Assembly (NCBI RefSeq): GCF_001684965.1
Contig: NZ_MAYG01000031.1
Coordinates: forward strand, 62,001-126,000
From: Chryseobacterium arthrosphaerae
GTDB taxonomy: Bacteria; Bacteroidota; Bacteroidia; Flavobacteriales; Weeksellaceae
Direction of reading: 5' to 3'
Length of the DNA stretch: 64,000 bases
Under the pieces are notes generated by a model that saw nothing but the letters and a program-made list of their open reading frames with translations, searched no databases and had not been told where the DNA came from. Shown here one piece after another: positions 27,401 to 35,429 of this stretch (its first letter is position 1; each line of letters begins with the position of its first letter). The translations under genes and the position numbers were made by a program.

Positions 27401-27523
27401 TTAGTTCAGGAAGGTAAGATTGACGGGCAGAGAATCAATGTTGCTTCATTGCTTAAAGGGATGTATGTTGTAACGATCAAAGATGAGAAAGATACTTACA
27501 ATACGAAGCTTATCAAAAAATAA
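24482..27523 (+). CDS. Secreted reprolysin-like metalloprotease with T9SS sorting domain
   Basis: A 1013-residue exported zinc protease. The signal peptide ends near SSFNAQ (about 21). A propeptide-like region precedes the metzincin domain (about 200-420), whose zinc motif HEMGHQLGGNHTF (HExxHxxGxxH) begins near 342. Next come beta-rich repeats (about 420-650), a fibronectin type III domain (about 660-745, YSINYRKVGETNW), a GEVED domain (about 755-930, with WIDYNRNGVFESTEKVG) and a type A T9SS sorting domain (last 75 residues). Bases about 25700-27240 look more A+T-rich in codon choice than the flanks. It likely degrades proteins outside the cell. Confidence 0.93.
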   Translation: MKKKILLVCALAAGLSSFNAQRWEPASQRTSQIRKEVEVQHSYRLDLQSLRNALKNAVETGKGAQAVIVSLPTAEGKIEKFAVYSDPVMEKSMADRYELGSYVGVGIDDPGKYLRFSTAPTEMQSMIIKDGKFQFIEPITTDKQVYGVFYKTKRTEADHGFECSTEEKGSKDIKSLEAFGKKNLSNLNAGNTSRPASTKFRTYRLALSTTGEYTKKFDPAGGIVNTVTQMNATMTRVNGVFQKDFAIKLIIQDFPNIIFTDPTSDPYTGNLNLQLQQTLTQQVGNANYDMGHVFNAAGGNGNAGSIGSTCVDPATTTSLAKGSAFTQNTNPTGDLFDIDYVAHEMGHQLGGNHTFSHATEGSGVNVEPGGGTTIMGYAGITQDNVQANSDAYFHYSSINQILNSLDLKTTCGTSENITDNTAPVIAALTAYTIPKGTPYYLDASATDAQGDAIKYTWEQYDSVNNLTSISGDSGWGYNAEGSIARSFFGTASGRRYFPSLPLVMAGKLTNKATWETVSYIPRVLHYAVTARDENALRPMLASLETTVTVGNDGPFKFNGITSSTTLYNNASNTITWNVANTNTAPYNASNVKIEYTTDLVNGSTWTELVASTPNTGSYTGQMPANLTGAVKLKISAIGNIFYAVSPQVTVGTAPTSATAAPTGVFALPSEILRTTARLSWNSVPGATYSINYRKVGETNWQNTTSSTSSVLLSGLDDETNYEAQVATVMNNVPGAFSANYAFKTKGLTTGVDYCLMTTGGNNLNAPYYSGLIQLDLSNLAYFSGNLGNAAKTYLDFSDDPTKIVNLTKGTQYTASFRNLGHDLGTYSDFLEIWIDYNRNGVFESTEKVGSHAAVPVYSAANQLSFHDGTITFTVPTTAYAGDKTLRMRVASTFFNAATGPCGVSSVPVQGGGVISTGGFRDFTVKISETLGVTETNSTKASEVSIYPNPADTFVEVKNLKGKADYKIYSADGRLVQEGKIDGQRINVASLLKGMYVVTIKDEKDTYNTKLIKK

Positions 27524-27546
27524 GCAAACCATATACAACTAGATGA

Positions 27547-27573
27547 AGGCCGGGCATTTGTCCGGCTTTTTTC
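27547..27573 (+). terminator. Intrinsic terminator
   Basis: GCCGGGCA, a TTTG loop and CCGGC form a short GC-rich hairpin followed by TTTTTT. Confidence 0.8.
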
Positions 27574-27662
27574 TTGGGGTAAACTTCAGAAAAACTGAAT
27601 GTTAACAGATGTTTCATGTTTCGCTCAAAAAAATTAACTTTACGGGGACAAAAATAATTGGA

Positions 27663-29786
27663 ATGCGAAAGACTATTTCTGTGAAAAAGCCGGATTTTAA
27701 AGTGTTACCTCAGGAGAGAGAAATCTATAACTTTGAAAAAGACGGACTTGAACTTAAATCATCTTATGAAAAAAAAGATGTAAAAGATGAATCATTAACA
27801 CAGACTTCTCCAGGAATTGAACCCTATCTGAGAGGACCGTATTCCACCATGTATGTACAGAAACCCTGGACGATCCGCCAGTATGCCGGTTTCTCTACTG
27901 CAGAAGAATCCAATGCTTTTTACAGGAGAAACCTTGCTGCAGGGCAGAAAGGGCTTTCAGTGGCTTTTGATCTTGCTACCCACAGAGGATATGATTCTGA
28001 CCACTCAAGAGTGGTAGGAGATGTAGGAAAAGCAGGAGTAGCCATCGATTCTGTTGAGGATATGAAGATCCTTTTCAACGAGATCCCGTTGGATCAGATA
28101 TCAGTTTCCATGACAATGAACGGAGCTGTACTTCCTATTTTGTCTTTCTATATCGTTGCTGCTGAAGAACAGGGCGTAAAACAGGAGCAGCTTTCAGGAA
28201 CCATCCAGAATGATATCCTGAAAGAATTCATGGTAAGAAATACCTATATTTATCCGCCTGCCCCTTCTATGAAGATTATTGCAGACATCTTTGAATATAC
28301 TTCACAGAATATTCCGAAATTCAACTCTATTTCCATATCCGGATACCATATGCAGGAAGCGGGAGCTACTCCTGTACTGGAAATGGCTTATACCTTGGCG
28401 GATGGCCTTGAATATGTAAGAACAGGAATCAAGGCAGGGATGAATGTAGATGATTTTGCCCCAAGATTATCTTTCTTCTGGGCAATCGGGATGAATCACT
28501 TCATGGAAATTGCAAAAATGCGTGCGGCAAGATACATCTGGGCTAACCTTTTAAAACAGTTTAACCCCCAGAATCCCAAATCCCTGGCCTTAAGAACCCA
28601 CTCACAGACCTCCGGATGGTCTCTGACGGAACAGGAGCCTTTCAATAATATCACAAGAACAGCCATTGAAGCATTATCTTCCGCATTAGGAGGAACGCAG
28701 TCATTGCACACCAATGCTCTGGATGAGGCTATTGCCCTTCCTACAGACTATTCGGCAAAGATTGCAAGAAATACCCAGATCATCCTTCAGCAGGAAAGCG
28801 GCATATGCGATGTTGTAGATCCGATGGGCGGAAGCAATCTTGTAGAAAGCCTTACCCAGCAGATGATCGAAGAAGCCATGCGGTATATTGATGAGGTTGA
28901 GCAGGAAGGCGGAATGACCAAAGCAATCGAAGCTGGAATTCCTAAAATGAGAATTGAAGAGGCAGCTGCCAAAAAACAGGCAAAAATTGATAGCGGAGAA
29001 GAATTCATTATTGGAGTCAATTCATTCAAATCATCATTAAAACAGGATGCAATAGAGATCCTGGACATTGATAATACGGAAGTACGCAGAAAGCAGATCG
29101 AAAGACTGAACAATATAAAGGCAGAAAGAAATTCGGAAGCCGTTACACAGATACTCAATGATATCCGTGAAAGTGCAAAAACCGGAAAAGGAAACCTTCT
29201 GGCATTATGCATCGAAGCAGCAAGAAGAAGAGTTACCCTTGGCGAAATGAGTGATGCCATGGAAGAAACCTTTGGAAGATACAAAGCCAACATTAAAACA
29301 ATATCTGGAGTATATGCTATGAACGCCGGAAAAAACGAATACTTTGAAAAAGCCCTTCATCTGACCCAGAAATTTGAAGAAGAAGAAGGACGTCGCCCGA
29401 GAATAATGGTTGCCAAAATGGGGCAGGATGGACATGACAGAGGGGCCAAAGTAGTAGCAACAGCATTCGCAGATATGGGATTTGACGTCGATGTAGCCCC
29501 GTTGTTCCAGACCCCGGAAGAGGTGGCCAAACAGGCTATTGAAAACGATATTCATATCCTGGGCGTGTCTTCACTGGCAGCAGGACACAAAACATTGGTG
29601 CCACAGGTTGTAGAAGAGCTGTCAAAACTAGGAGCAGACGATATTACTATTGTGGTAGGTGGTGTAATTCCGCAACAGGATTATGAATTCCTGTACGCCA
29701 ATGGAGCAGACTTTATTTTCGGTCCCGGAACCAACCTTCCAAAATGTGCCGTGGAAATTCTGGAAAGACTGCTGGCTAAAATCTGA
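27663..29786 (+). CDS. scpA: Methylmalonyl-CoA mutase
   Basis: This B12 enzyme interconverts (R)-methylmalonyl-CoA and succinyl-CoA in propionate or odd-chain and branched amino acid metabolism. From the ATG at 27663 it has 707 residues, the usual size of the single-chain or large-subunit enzyme; an ATG at 27609 would add 18 residues of poor coding quality. The TIM-barrel part covers about 40-545 ([20 protein letters not shown]). The C-terminal B12 domain (about 575-705) has the cobalt-ligand motif [14 protein letters not shown] (DxHxxG). No small subunit gene is adjacent. Its GTPase chaperone MeaB is encoded 9 kb away at 38843. Confidence 0.95.
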   Translation: MRKTISVKKPDFKVLPQEREIYNFEKDGLELKSSYEKKDVKDESLTQTSPGIEPYLRGPYSTMYVQKPWTIRQYAGFSTAEESNAFYRRNLAAGQKGLSVAFDLATHRGYDSDHSRVVGDVGKAGVAIDSVEDMKILFNEIPLDQISVSMTMNGAVLPILSFYIVAAEEQGVKQEQLSGTIQNDILKEFMVRNTYIYPPAPSMKIIADIFEYTSQNIPKFNSISISGYHMQEAGATPVLEMAYTLADGLEYVRTGIKAGMNVDDFAPRLSFFWAIGMNHFMEIAKMRAARYIWANLLKQFNPQNPKSLALRTHSQTSGWSLTEQEPFNNITRTAIEALSSALGGTQSLHTNALDEAIALPTDYSAKIARNTQIILQQESGICDVVDPMGGSNLVESLTQQMIEEAMRYIDEVEQEGGMTKAIEAGIPKMRIEEAAAKKQAKIDSGEEFIIGVNSFKSSLKQDAIEILDIDNTEVRRKQIERLNNIKAERNSEAVTQILNDIRESAKTGKGNLLALCIEAARRRVTLGEMSDAMEETFGRYKANIKTISGVYAMNAGKNEYFEKALHLTQKFEEEEGRRPRIMVAKMGQDGHDRGAKVVATAFADMGFDVDVAPLFQTPEEVAKQAIENDIHILGVSSLAAGHKTLVPQVVEELSKLGADDITIVVGGVIPQQDYEFLYANGADFIFGPGTNLPKCAVEILERLLAKI

Positions 29787-29804
29787 ATCGTAAATCAATA
29801 ATAA

Positions 29805-29847
29805 AAAATAAAGGCTGTTTCTCAAGATAGGAAACAGCCTTATTTAT
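29805..29847. terminator. Bidirectional terminator between scpA and the lipoprotein gene
   Basis: AAATAAAGGCTGTTTC and GAAACAGCCTTATTT form a 15-bp stem with A and T tracts, shared by convergent genes. Confidence 0.88.
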
Positions 29848-29864
29848 TGCCAATCCTTTATATA

Positions 29865-30710
29865 TTACTTTTTCAACGGCTTAATATTACCGTCATCCAT
29901 GATCTGATAATACGTATTGGTGGTTTTTTGCGTATTTCCATCAAGCTTTTGTTCCATTGTCACCGTAATCTTTCCGGTTTTGCTGATCTCATAGCTGCTG
30001 AACTCCTCAATTTTATCATCTTTTCCGGGATCATACCAAAGACCTTCCACATAAAGCTCCCCGATGATTTTGTTATTGAGTACTGTAAGAAGAGAATAAC
30101 GATAATCAAAATCACCACAATCCATCGGAACAAGGATCAGGTCCATATTTTTATATCGGGTTAGCGGAAAATACCTGAACATAGGATTTCCGCAACTGTA
30201 CTGTTCTGAACCTTCCACAAAAAAATCTGTTTCCAGCCACTTTACATCCACCTGGGGAAGACTTTCAACAGGTAAGTTATATATTCCCTTTTTCAGGTAA
30301 GATCCTGTTTCTACAGGCTGGTCTTTACGTTTTCTCCATTCCTTGATAGTAAGGGTTTCTCCGGAAACCGGTTCTGCAATCTTCAACATATTACAATCCT
30401 TGCTTGAAGCATAAAAAATATGATAAGTTTCAAAACGATCAGGCCCATTATAACCGGCAGAAATCGAATATTCCCAGCCATCTTTCACTTTTGTACTGTC
30501 CGTCAGAAAAGCAATCCCGCCTTTTCCTTTTGTCAGTGAATCCAGGAATTTGGCCTGAGCTTTCATTTCATCCAATTCAAGAATCTTTTTCATAAAATGA
30601 GACGAATTACAGGTGTTGACAGTTGTTTTTACCTCTTCTTTTTTTACTGGAGCTTCCTTCTTACATGCTATCAATACCAAAGGAAGTAAACCTAATAAAA
30701 GTTTACGCAT
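29865..30710 (-). CDS. Putative lipoprotein of unknown function
   Basis: A 281-residue protein with a lipoprotein signal peptide (LLPLVLIAC, lipid-bearing Cys at about 16), so probably membrane-anchored on the periplasmic side or at the surface. The mature part is mixed alpha/beta with many Lys and Tyr and no motif I recognise. A -7 box TATTTTTG on the minus strand (30724-30731) sits 13 bases before the ATG, divergent from the short RNA at 30782. Confidence 0.8.
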   Translation of the reverse strand: MRKLLLGLLPLVLIACKKEAPVKKEEVKTTVNTCNSSHFMKKILELDEMKAQAKFLDSLTKGKGGIAFLTDSTKVKDGWEYSISAGYNGPDRFETYHIFYASSKDCNMLKIAEPVSGETLTIKEWRKRKDQPVETGSYLKKGIYNLPVESLPQVDVKWLETDFFVEGSEQYSCGNPMFRYFPLTRYKNMDLILVPMDCGDFDYRYSLLTVLNNKIIGELYVEGLWYDPGKDDKIEEFSSYEISKTGKITVTMEQKLDGNTQKTTNTYYQIMDDGNIKPLKK

Positions 30711-30745
30711 ACATTCTTTTTCACAAAAATAAGATTTAAAAAGAA

Positions 30746-30775
30746 TTGGAGATTAAAAAAATAATTTTATATTTG
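30746..30775 (+). promoter_or_regulatory. Canonical promoter of a short untranslated or leader transcript
   Basis: TTG (30746-30748), 19 bases, then TATATTTG (30768-30775). No long coding region begins within 350 bases, so it drives the structured RNA described next. Confidence 0.7.
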
Positions 30776-30781
30776 CACCTG

Positions 30782-30950
30782 AAAATCAAGTTTAACCAAT
30801 TAAAAACAACGAAGCAATGTTCAGAACAAATCAGAATTCTACAGTTGGATTACCCCTTATGGTGGTAAGGCTTCGTGGTTTGGTACACTCATAGAATAAC
30901 AGTACAATGAAATATCAAAACCCGAAGTCGTAGAGATTTCGGGTTTTTTA
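30782..30950 (+). ncRNA. Unassigned structured short transcript or leader RNA
   Basis: A canonical promoter and a strong terminator bracket about 170 bases. Within them, 805-815 pairs with 870-880 (10 of 11 positions, core ACGAAGC with GCTTCGT), enclosing a hairpin at 850-868 (TTACCCC against GGTGGTAA with one bulge). A 25-codon frame starting at the ATG at 816-818... read from the ATG at 817 (MFRTNQNSTVGLPLMVVRLRGLVHS in outline) could be a leader peptide, or the pairing may be a riboswitch or regulatory RNA. The next gene on the strand, 194 bases later, opens the RtcB locus. I could not match it to a known RNA family. Confidence 0.55.
30917..30950 (+). terminator. Terminator or attenuator of the short transcript
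   Basis: AAAACCCGAA (30917-30926) pairs with TTCGGGTTTT (30938-30947) and runs on in T. It either ends a small RNA or attenuates read-through into the RtcB locus. Confidence 0.85.
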
Positions 30951-31069
30951 TTGCGCAATATTTCAAACTCAAATTTAGTTTCCCCGAAATCTTTTTTAGT
31001 GTCATTAAGGACAAAATAAGATGAGAATATAATCTCAGAATTATTATTGGCCGTCATTGTTAAATCTAT

Positions 31070-31087
31070 CAACTAAAATATTAGTTG
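31070..31087. repeat. Perfect 7-bp inverted repeat upstream of the RtcB locus
   Basis: CAACTAA and TTAGTTG flank AATA. It lies 57 bases before the ATG at 31144 and could be an operator, but nothing else supports that. The rest of 30951-31143 is AT-rich with no gene seen. Confidence 0.4.
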
Positions 31088-31143
31088 AATAAAGGAATAG
31101 ATAGAAGACAGCTTCCGTTTTAGGATTCTGTACCTGATATCTT

Positions 31144-31896
31144 ATGTCTTATATGGAAAATGATAACCTTCTGTTTTCCCGCTTGAGAAGTGTCAGAAGC
31201 AGAAAAAGAACAATTAGAAAAGATGTAGAAAAACAGATCAGAAAAAAGCATGAACGTAGTAGGGAACTTTGGAAAATAAGAAGAGATCTTCCATTGATTC
31301 CATTAGAAAAGCCTTATCAAAAAGGATTCGTAAGATTTTTTGTCGTAAGGGATGACGTAAAACGGTCCAAAGATGGAGATTTTTTCGAAGAAATTTTAAG
31401 GAAAATCAATACTTATATGTATTCTGAAAACCGAAAATTTCTGAAAAAGAAAAGAAAGTTCGGAAGAAAGATATATGTACAAAGAGAGCAGAAGCTCAAG
31501 TATATTACTTCATTTTCCTGGAATGATCCGAAATTGGGACTTACCGACCGGGAAAGGCAGTACTTCGAAAAGAAAGATGAATATTGTCCTATCCGTAGGA
31601 TATTTGGAACCTACTACAAATTTATCGAACCATGGAGATTTAGGCTGAGGGTAAAACCTAATATGATTACCCATTACAAACCCCTGGATCTGGAACTGGA
31701 AAAAGAATATGCACAGCTTGAATCCTATTTGGGACAGCACAAAGTGGTGGGAATTCTTCAGAAAACAATTCACGGGAAATCCAATCCATGGAAAGCGAAA
31801 TACCAATCTGATCAGAAAGGAAGTATAAAATACTTTCATTACACAATGTCTGCAACAGAGATTGCAGAAAACTTTCTGGACGATGAGTCCATATAA
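31144..31896 (+). CDS. Basic protein of unknown function preceding rtcB
   Basis: A 250-residue soluble protein with a strongly basic N-terminus (residues 10-45 are mostly Arg and Lys) and further clusters such as KFLKKKRKFGRK. It has no signal peptide, membrane segment or known motif. The charge would suit RNA or ribosome binding, which is only a suggestion. It ends 15 bases before rtcB and is very likely co-transcribed with it. An alternative start at the Met three codons in is equally possible. No family recognised. Confidence 0.75.
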   Translation: MSYMENDNLLFSRLRSVRSRKRTIRKDVEKQIRKKHERSRELWKIRRDLPLIPLEKPYQKGFVRFFVVRDDVKRSKDGDFFEEILRKINTYMYSENRKFLKKKRKFGRKIYVQREQKLKYITSFSWNDPKLGLTDRERQYFEKKDEYCPIRRIFGTYYKFIEPWRFRLRVKPNMITHYKPLDLELEKEYAQLESYLGQHKVVGILQKTIHGKSNPWKAKYQSDQKGSIKYFHYTMSATEIAENFLDDESI

Positions 31897-31911
31897 TTTA
31901 AAACAAAAACA

Positions 31912-33303
31912 ATGGGAAATTTAAAACTAAAAGGAAAAGATATATTAAAACTGGGCTATCCCAATAACCAAAGCGTAAACGTAGCACTGGAAGTCATGAA
32001 AAGAAATTTTGCAACCAAGAATATTCATCACGTAAAATCTCTTTTAAAGGAAATTCTGCTGAATCCGGAAGATTTTGAAAAAGATCTCACCTTCGGGCAA
32101 ATTGCAGAAACCCTGCTTTCATCCAAAAAAACAGAAAAGAGAATGCTGAATTCACAGCGTGCTTCATTTCAGATTTTTGGAAGCAATATTTCAGAAGAAG
32201 CAAAAAACCAGCTGTACACCGCTTTGAAATTGCCAATTTCCACACAGGGAGCATTAATGCCTGATGCCCATAGCGGCTACGGACTTCCGATCGGAGGAGT
32301 GCTTGCTGTAGAGAATGCGGTAATTCCTTACGGCGTGGGAATGGATATCGGATGCAGAATGAGCCTCAGTATTTTGGATACACCGGTTTCATATCTTGAC
32401 GGTGCAAGAGATAAATATGAAAAAGCGCTTGCAGAACACACAAAATTCGGGATGTATGAGACCCATAAATCTCATATTGATCACGAAATCTTCGATAGGG
32501 ATACCTTCGATCTGATTCCTGTCCTGAGAAGATTAAAAGGAAAAGCAATCAAACAGATGGGATCTTCAGGAGGAGGAAATCATTTTGTAGAATTCGGGGA
32601 AGTGGAAATCACCGAAGAAGATGAGCAGATTGGCTTACCGAAAGGAAAATACCTGGGAATACTGTCGCACAGCGGATCCAGAGGACTAGGAGCCGAAATT
32701 GCCCAGTATTATTCAAGAGTGGCTGCAGAGCAGTGTCCGCTGCCCAAAGAAGCGCAGAGCTTTGCATGGCTGGATCTGAGCACCCATCTTGGTCTGGAAT
32801 ACTGGACGGCCATGAACCTTGCCGGAGACTATGCCTCAGCATGTCATGATGATATCCACAGAAGACTTGTAAAAGCTGTTGGCGGAAGAGTAAAAGCCAG
32901 AATAGAGAACCATCACAACTTTGCCTGGAAGGAAATTCACAACGGAAAAGAAGTGATTGTTCACAGAAAAGGAGCTACTCCTGCCAATGAGAATGAACTG
33001 GGAATGATCCCGGGCTCTATGACAGCTAAAGGATTCATCGTCCGTGGAAAAGGAAATCCGGATGCTCTGAACTCTGCGTCACATGGTGCGGGGAGAGCCC
33101 ATTCAAGAGGAGAATGTAGGAGCCTTTTTACACAGCATGACATCAAAAAAGAGCTTAAGCTGAAGAATGTCACTCTGATGGGCGGGAATGCAGAAGAGGC
33201 ACCTATGGCGTACAAAGACATCAATGAAGTGATGAACGCACAAAGCGAGCTGGTAGATATCCTGGGGACATTTCAGCCGAGAATTGTAAGGATGGACAAA
33301 TAG
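31912..33303 (+). CDS. rtcB: RNA-splicing ligase RtcB family protein
   Basis: RtcB joins RNA 2',3'-cyclic phosphate or 3'-phosphate ends to 5'-hydroxyl ends using GTP and Mn2+. This 463-residue protein has the metal-site motif GMDIGCRMSL (Cys near 148), the family stretch SSGGGNHFVEFGE (near 222), HSGSRGLG, HHNFAWKE (near 333), and the guanylylated His at about 391 in SHGAGRAHSR. It lies in a same-strand run with a nucleotidyltransferase-like protein and PrfH. RtcB-PrfH pairs elsewhere are linked to rescue and repair of ribosomes with cut rRNA, so repair of toxin-cleaved RNA is the likely job here. Confidence 0.95.
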   Translation: MGNLKLKGKDILKLGYPNNQSVNVALEVMKRNFATKNIHHVKSLLKEILLNPEDFEKDLTFGQIAETLLSSKKTEKRMLNSQRASFQIFGSNISEEAKNQLYTALKLPISTQGALMPDAHSGYGLPIGGVLAVENAVIPYGVGMDIGCRMSLSILDTPVSYLDGARDKYEKALAEHTKFGMYETHKSHIDHEIFDRDTFDLIPVLRRLKGKAIKQMGSSGGGNHFVEFGEVEITEEDEQIGLPKGKYLGILSHSGSRGLGAEIAQYYSRVAAEQCPLPKEAQSFAWLDLSTHLGLEYWTAMNLAGDYASACHDDIHRRLVKAVGGRVKARIENHHNFAWKEIHNGKEVIVHRKGATPANENELGMIPGSMTAKGFIVRGKGNPDALNSASHGAGRAHSRGECRSLFTQHDIKKELKLKNVTLMGGNAEEAPMAYKDINEVMNAQSELVDILGTFQPRIVRMDK

Positions 33304-33320
33304 TCAATGGAATATTCAGG

Positions 33321-33401
33321 AGCCTGATCCCGCTTTCCGCACTCGCTATTTTTCTTTTTGCAAAAGAAAAATGAGCTCAGACAATTGCTGCAATCGGGGC
33401 T
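33321..33401. repeat. REP-like imperfect palindrome
   Basis: An 81-base element with a perfect inner inverted repeat, ATTTTTCTTTT (33348-33358) and AAAAGAAAAAT (33362-33372), and outer arms AGCC...CCCG and CGGG...GGCT. The layout resembles small dispersed palindromic elements in Chryseobacterium intergenic regions. Only this copy was noticed here. Confidence 0.5.
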
Positions 33402-33408
33402 AAGAGAT

Positions 33409-33439
33409 AACCTTACAGGTTTCATATGCCTGTAAGGTT
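33409..33439 (+). terminator. Strong hairpin between rtcB and the NTase-like gene
   Basis: AACCTTACAGG (33409-33419) and CCTGTAAGGTT (33429-33439) form an 11-bp perfect stem, followed by only TATT. It could be a partial terminator, an RNA-stability element or a processing site. Confidence 0.55.
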
Positions 33440-33468
33440 TATTAAAAACAAATTAAAAAAACAGAAAA

Positions 33469-34014
33469 ATGGGAGCACCCCACAATATAAAGAGATACGG
33501 AGAGGTCTGGCCGGAATTCAGAATCCGGTTCGGTCTCGAAATTTTAGAAAAATTAAAAGAAAAAGTCATTATATCAGGAGGATGGGCCTGGCACTTTATG
33601 TCAGAGAAAGGACATACAGAATACAAACATGCCCATGATCATAAGGATATTGATGTTTTTGTCAGAAAGGAGAATGTAGCTGAGGTAGTAATGATCCTGC
33701 AGCAGGAAGGATTTCAGAAAGTCTGGACCCGCTATGATCATCTGCCAAGTAAGGAAAACTTCCGCAGATATGAAAAAACGGCAGAACTGGAAAATGATAA
33801 ATTTCACAGGATTACCATAGACTTCTTCGAAAGGAATGACCTTGAAACCATTGAAGCGAATGGATTTACCGTAGTGAAACCTGACGTTCTGCTTTCATTC
33901 TACAGAAATATCCACTCCAGTGATAAATGCTGGGCGGTAATGGCTGCTAAAAATTTATTGGAAAAGGGAATAGATCCGTCAGGACATCCCCTGTTAAGCA
34001 AAATGCCGGAATAA
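33469..34014 (+). CDS. Nucleotidyltransferase-like protein next to prfH
   Basis: A 181-residue protein with the layout of a minimal polymerase-beta-type nucleotidyltransferase: SGGWAWHFM with Gly37-Gly38, then HKDIDVFV with Asp60 and Asp62, and a candidate third metal Asp at 118 in ITIDFF. Such folds add nucleotides to RNA or proteins, or activate small molecules. Its stop is one base before the prfH ATG, implying tight coupling, with rtcB upstream. A role in repairing or resynthesising damaged RNA ends is an inference from this setting. Most of the sequence is family-orphan to me. Confidence 0.75.
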   Translation: MGAPHNIKRYGEVWPEFRIRFGLEILEKLKEKVIISGGWAWHFMSEKGHTEYKHAHDHKDIDVFVRKENVAEVVMILQQEGFQKVWTRYDHLPSKENFRRYEKTAELENDKFHRITIDFFERNDLETIEANGFTVVKPDVLLSFYRNIHSSDKCWAVMAAKNLLEKGIDPSGHPLLSKMPE

Positions 34015-34015
34015 C

Positions 34016-34714
34016 ATGGAAAAATTAATACAGATCACTTCAGGAAGAGGTCCTTTGGAATGCCAGTGGGTAGTTGCCAGAGTGCTGAAAACCTTTCTTG
34101 AAGAGGCAAAAGAAAATAGAATAGACTGTGAGATTATTCATCGTGAAAACGGAGATGAAAATCTTACCTTAAAATCCGTTACCCTTCTTTTAAAAGGAAA
34201 AGAGATAACAGTATTTTTAAAGAACTGGCTGGGAAGTGTCTGCTGGACAGGAAAAAGTACCTTCAGAAAGCTGCATAAAAGGAGCAACTGGTTTATTGGG
34301 ATCTTTGAACTGGAAAACCTTGACAAAACAGATTTCAACGAAAAAGATATAAAATTCCAGACCACCAGAAGCCAGGGAAGCGGAGGGCAAAACGTAAATA
34401 AAGTGAACACTGCCGTTCGTGCCACACACCTTCCGACAGGAGAATCCGTATTCGTACAGGATTCACGGTCACAACTGGAAAATAAAAAACTTTCCGTCAT
34501 CAGGCTGAAAGAAAAGGTGATGGCAGTGTACATCCGGAACCTTGAAAATAAAATGAAAGAAACCTGGAATCTTCATATGCAGGTGCAGCGTGGAAATCCG
34601 GTCCGTACATTTTCCGGAACAGATTTTAAAAGAAACTATGTAGACAAATCTTTCAAAAAACAGAGGAATGTCTTGAAAAATGAATTAAAAAACTACAAAA
34701 ATGACCTTAACTAA
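34016..34714 (+). CDS. prfH: Peptide chain release factor-like protein PrfH
   Basis: A 232-residue GGQ-domain protein with the PrfH-specific N-terminus TSGRGPLECQWVVARVL and the stretch WTGKSTFRKLHKRSNWFIG. The GGQ is at 123-125 in [20 protein letters not shown]. It lacks the codon-reading domain of RF1/RF2, and its basic C-terminal tail would enter the ribosome. Published work links PrfH with RtcB in releasing and then repairing ribosomes cut in the decoding centre. It begins one base after the NTase-like gene and overlaps the TPR-like gene by 14 bases. Confidence 0.93.
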   Translation: MEKLIQITSGRGPLECQWVVARVLKTFLEEAKENRIDCEIIHRENGDENLTLKSVTLLLKGKEITVFLKNWLGSVCWTGKSTFRKLHKRSNWFIGIFELENLDKTDFNEKDIKFQTTRSQGSGGQNVNKVNTAVRATHLPTGESVFVQDSRSQLENKKLSVIRLKEKVMAVYIRNLENKMKETWNLHMQVQRGNPVRTFSGTDFKRNYVDKSFKKQRNVLKNELKNYKNDLN

Positions 34715-35225
34715 AAGTAAATATTATTTTGAAGCTTTGGATAATTATCCATATAGCCTTCCGAACTGTCTGGAAGCACTCAACTATGCTTTGTCTTACG
34801 ATCCGGAAGATGCAGACAGCCTTTGCCTGATGGGCCGGATATACAGTGAAATGCTTATAGATTATGAGAAAGCCAAACTCTACTTTGAAGAGGCAGTACA
34901 ATGCAATGTCACCAATCTGAATACCCCGCAATATTATATCAGATGTCTGCTGGATAATGAAGACCTGGAAGAAGCGGAAAAGATGATTGAATATTCTCTG
35001 AAAATAAAAGGAATAGATAAATGCAGAATTCTTATTCAGAAATCCCTGCTTTTTGAGATCAGACTGGAGTATACAAAAGCACTGGCCCCTTTAAAAGAAG
35101 CCAGAACCTTTGCTTATGATCAGGCTATGATCGATTTCCTGAAAAACAGGGAAAAATTTGTTAAAGCAAAAATGCCCAAAAAACAAAAGAAAAAAACAAC
35201 GAAAAAGAAAAAGGAGACCGGGTAA
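34701..35225 (+). CDS. TPR-like helical repeat protein
   Basis: A 174-residue protein of helix pairs resembling tetratricopeptide repeats (ALNYALSYDPEDADSLCLMGRIY, split in the text as two helices, and EKAKLYFEEAVQCN), with a very basic end made almost only of Lys (about 150-172). It is translationally coupled to prfH by a 14-base overlap. TPR folds bind partner proteins, and the Lys tail may contact RNA or ribosomes; both are inference. The terminator stem overlaps its stop codon. Confidence 0.82.
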   Translation: MTLTKSKYYFEALDNYPYSLPNCLEALNYALSYDPEDADSLCLMGRIYSEMLIDYEKAKLYFEEAVQCNVTNLNTPQYYIRCLLDNEDLEEAEKMIEYSLKIKGIDKCRILIQKSLLFEIRLEYTKALAPLKEARTFAYDQAMIDFLKNREKFVKAKMPKKQKKKTTKKKKETG

Positions 35226-35238
35226 GTCTCCTTTTTTT
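35210..35238 (+). terminator. Intrinsic terminator ending the RtcB-PrfH locus
   Basis: AAAGGAGAC and GTCTCCTTT form the stem, with a T tract to 35238. The left arm lies inside the last codons of the TPR-like gene. The next 190 bases are very AT-rich leader sequence with no gene. Confidence 0.85.
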
Positions 35239-35429
35239 GATACATCCTGCCTGTATCAATTGTTTTTTCTTGTTGTGGTTAAATTTATTCATTAAATAAT
35301 CAAATTTTATTAAATAATAAAACTTAAAAATAAATAATTAATAGAAATAGTGATTTGTTTTATATTTTGACAAATATTTTGTGTTTTTAATGTTGATAAT
35401 TCATAATTTTCGCTTTTAAAAATTATTAT

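Noticed and set aside
28787..29293. Minus-strand open frame of 168 codons inside the methylmalonyl-CoA mutase gene
   Set aside because: It mirrors the codon pattern of scpA and its Ser/Leu-rich product matches no family.
30857..31072. Minus-strand open frame of 71 codons over the structured RNA
   Set aside because: It crosses the terminator hairpin and lacks a promoter on that strand; the plus-strand signals explain the region better.
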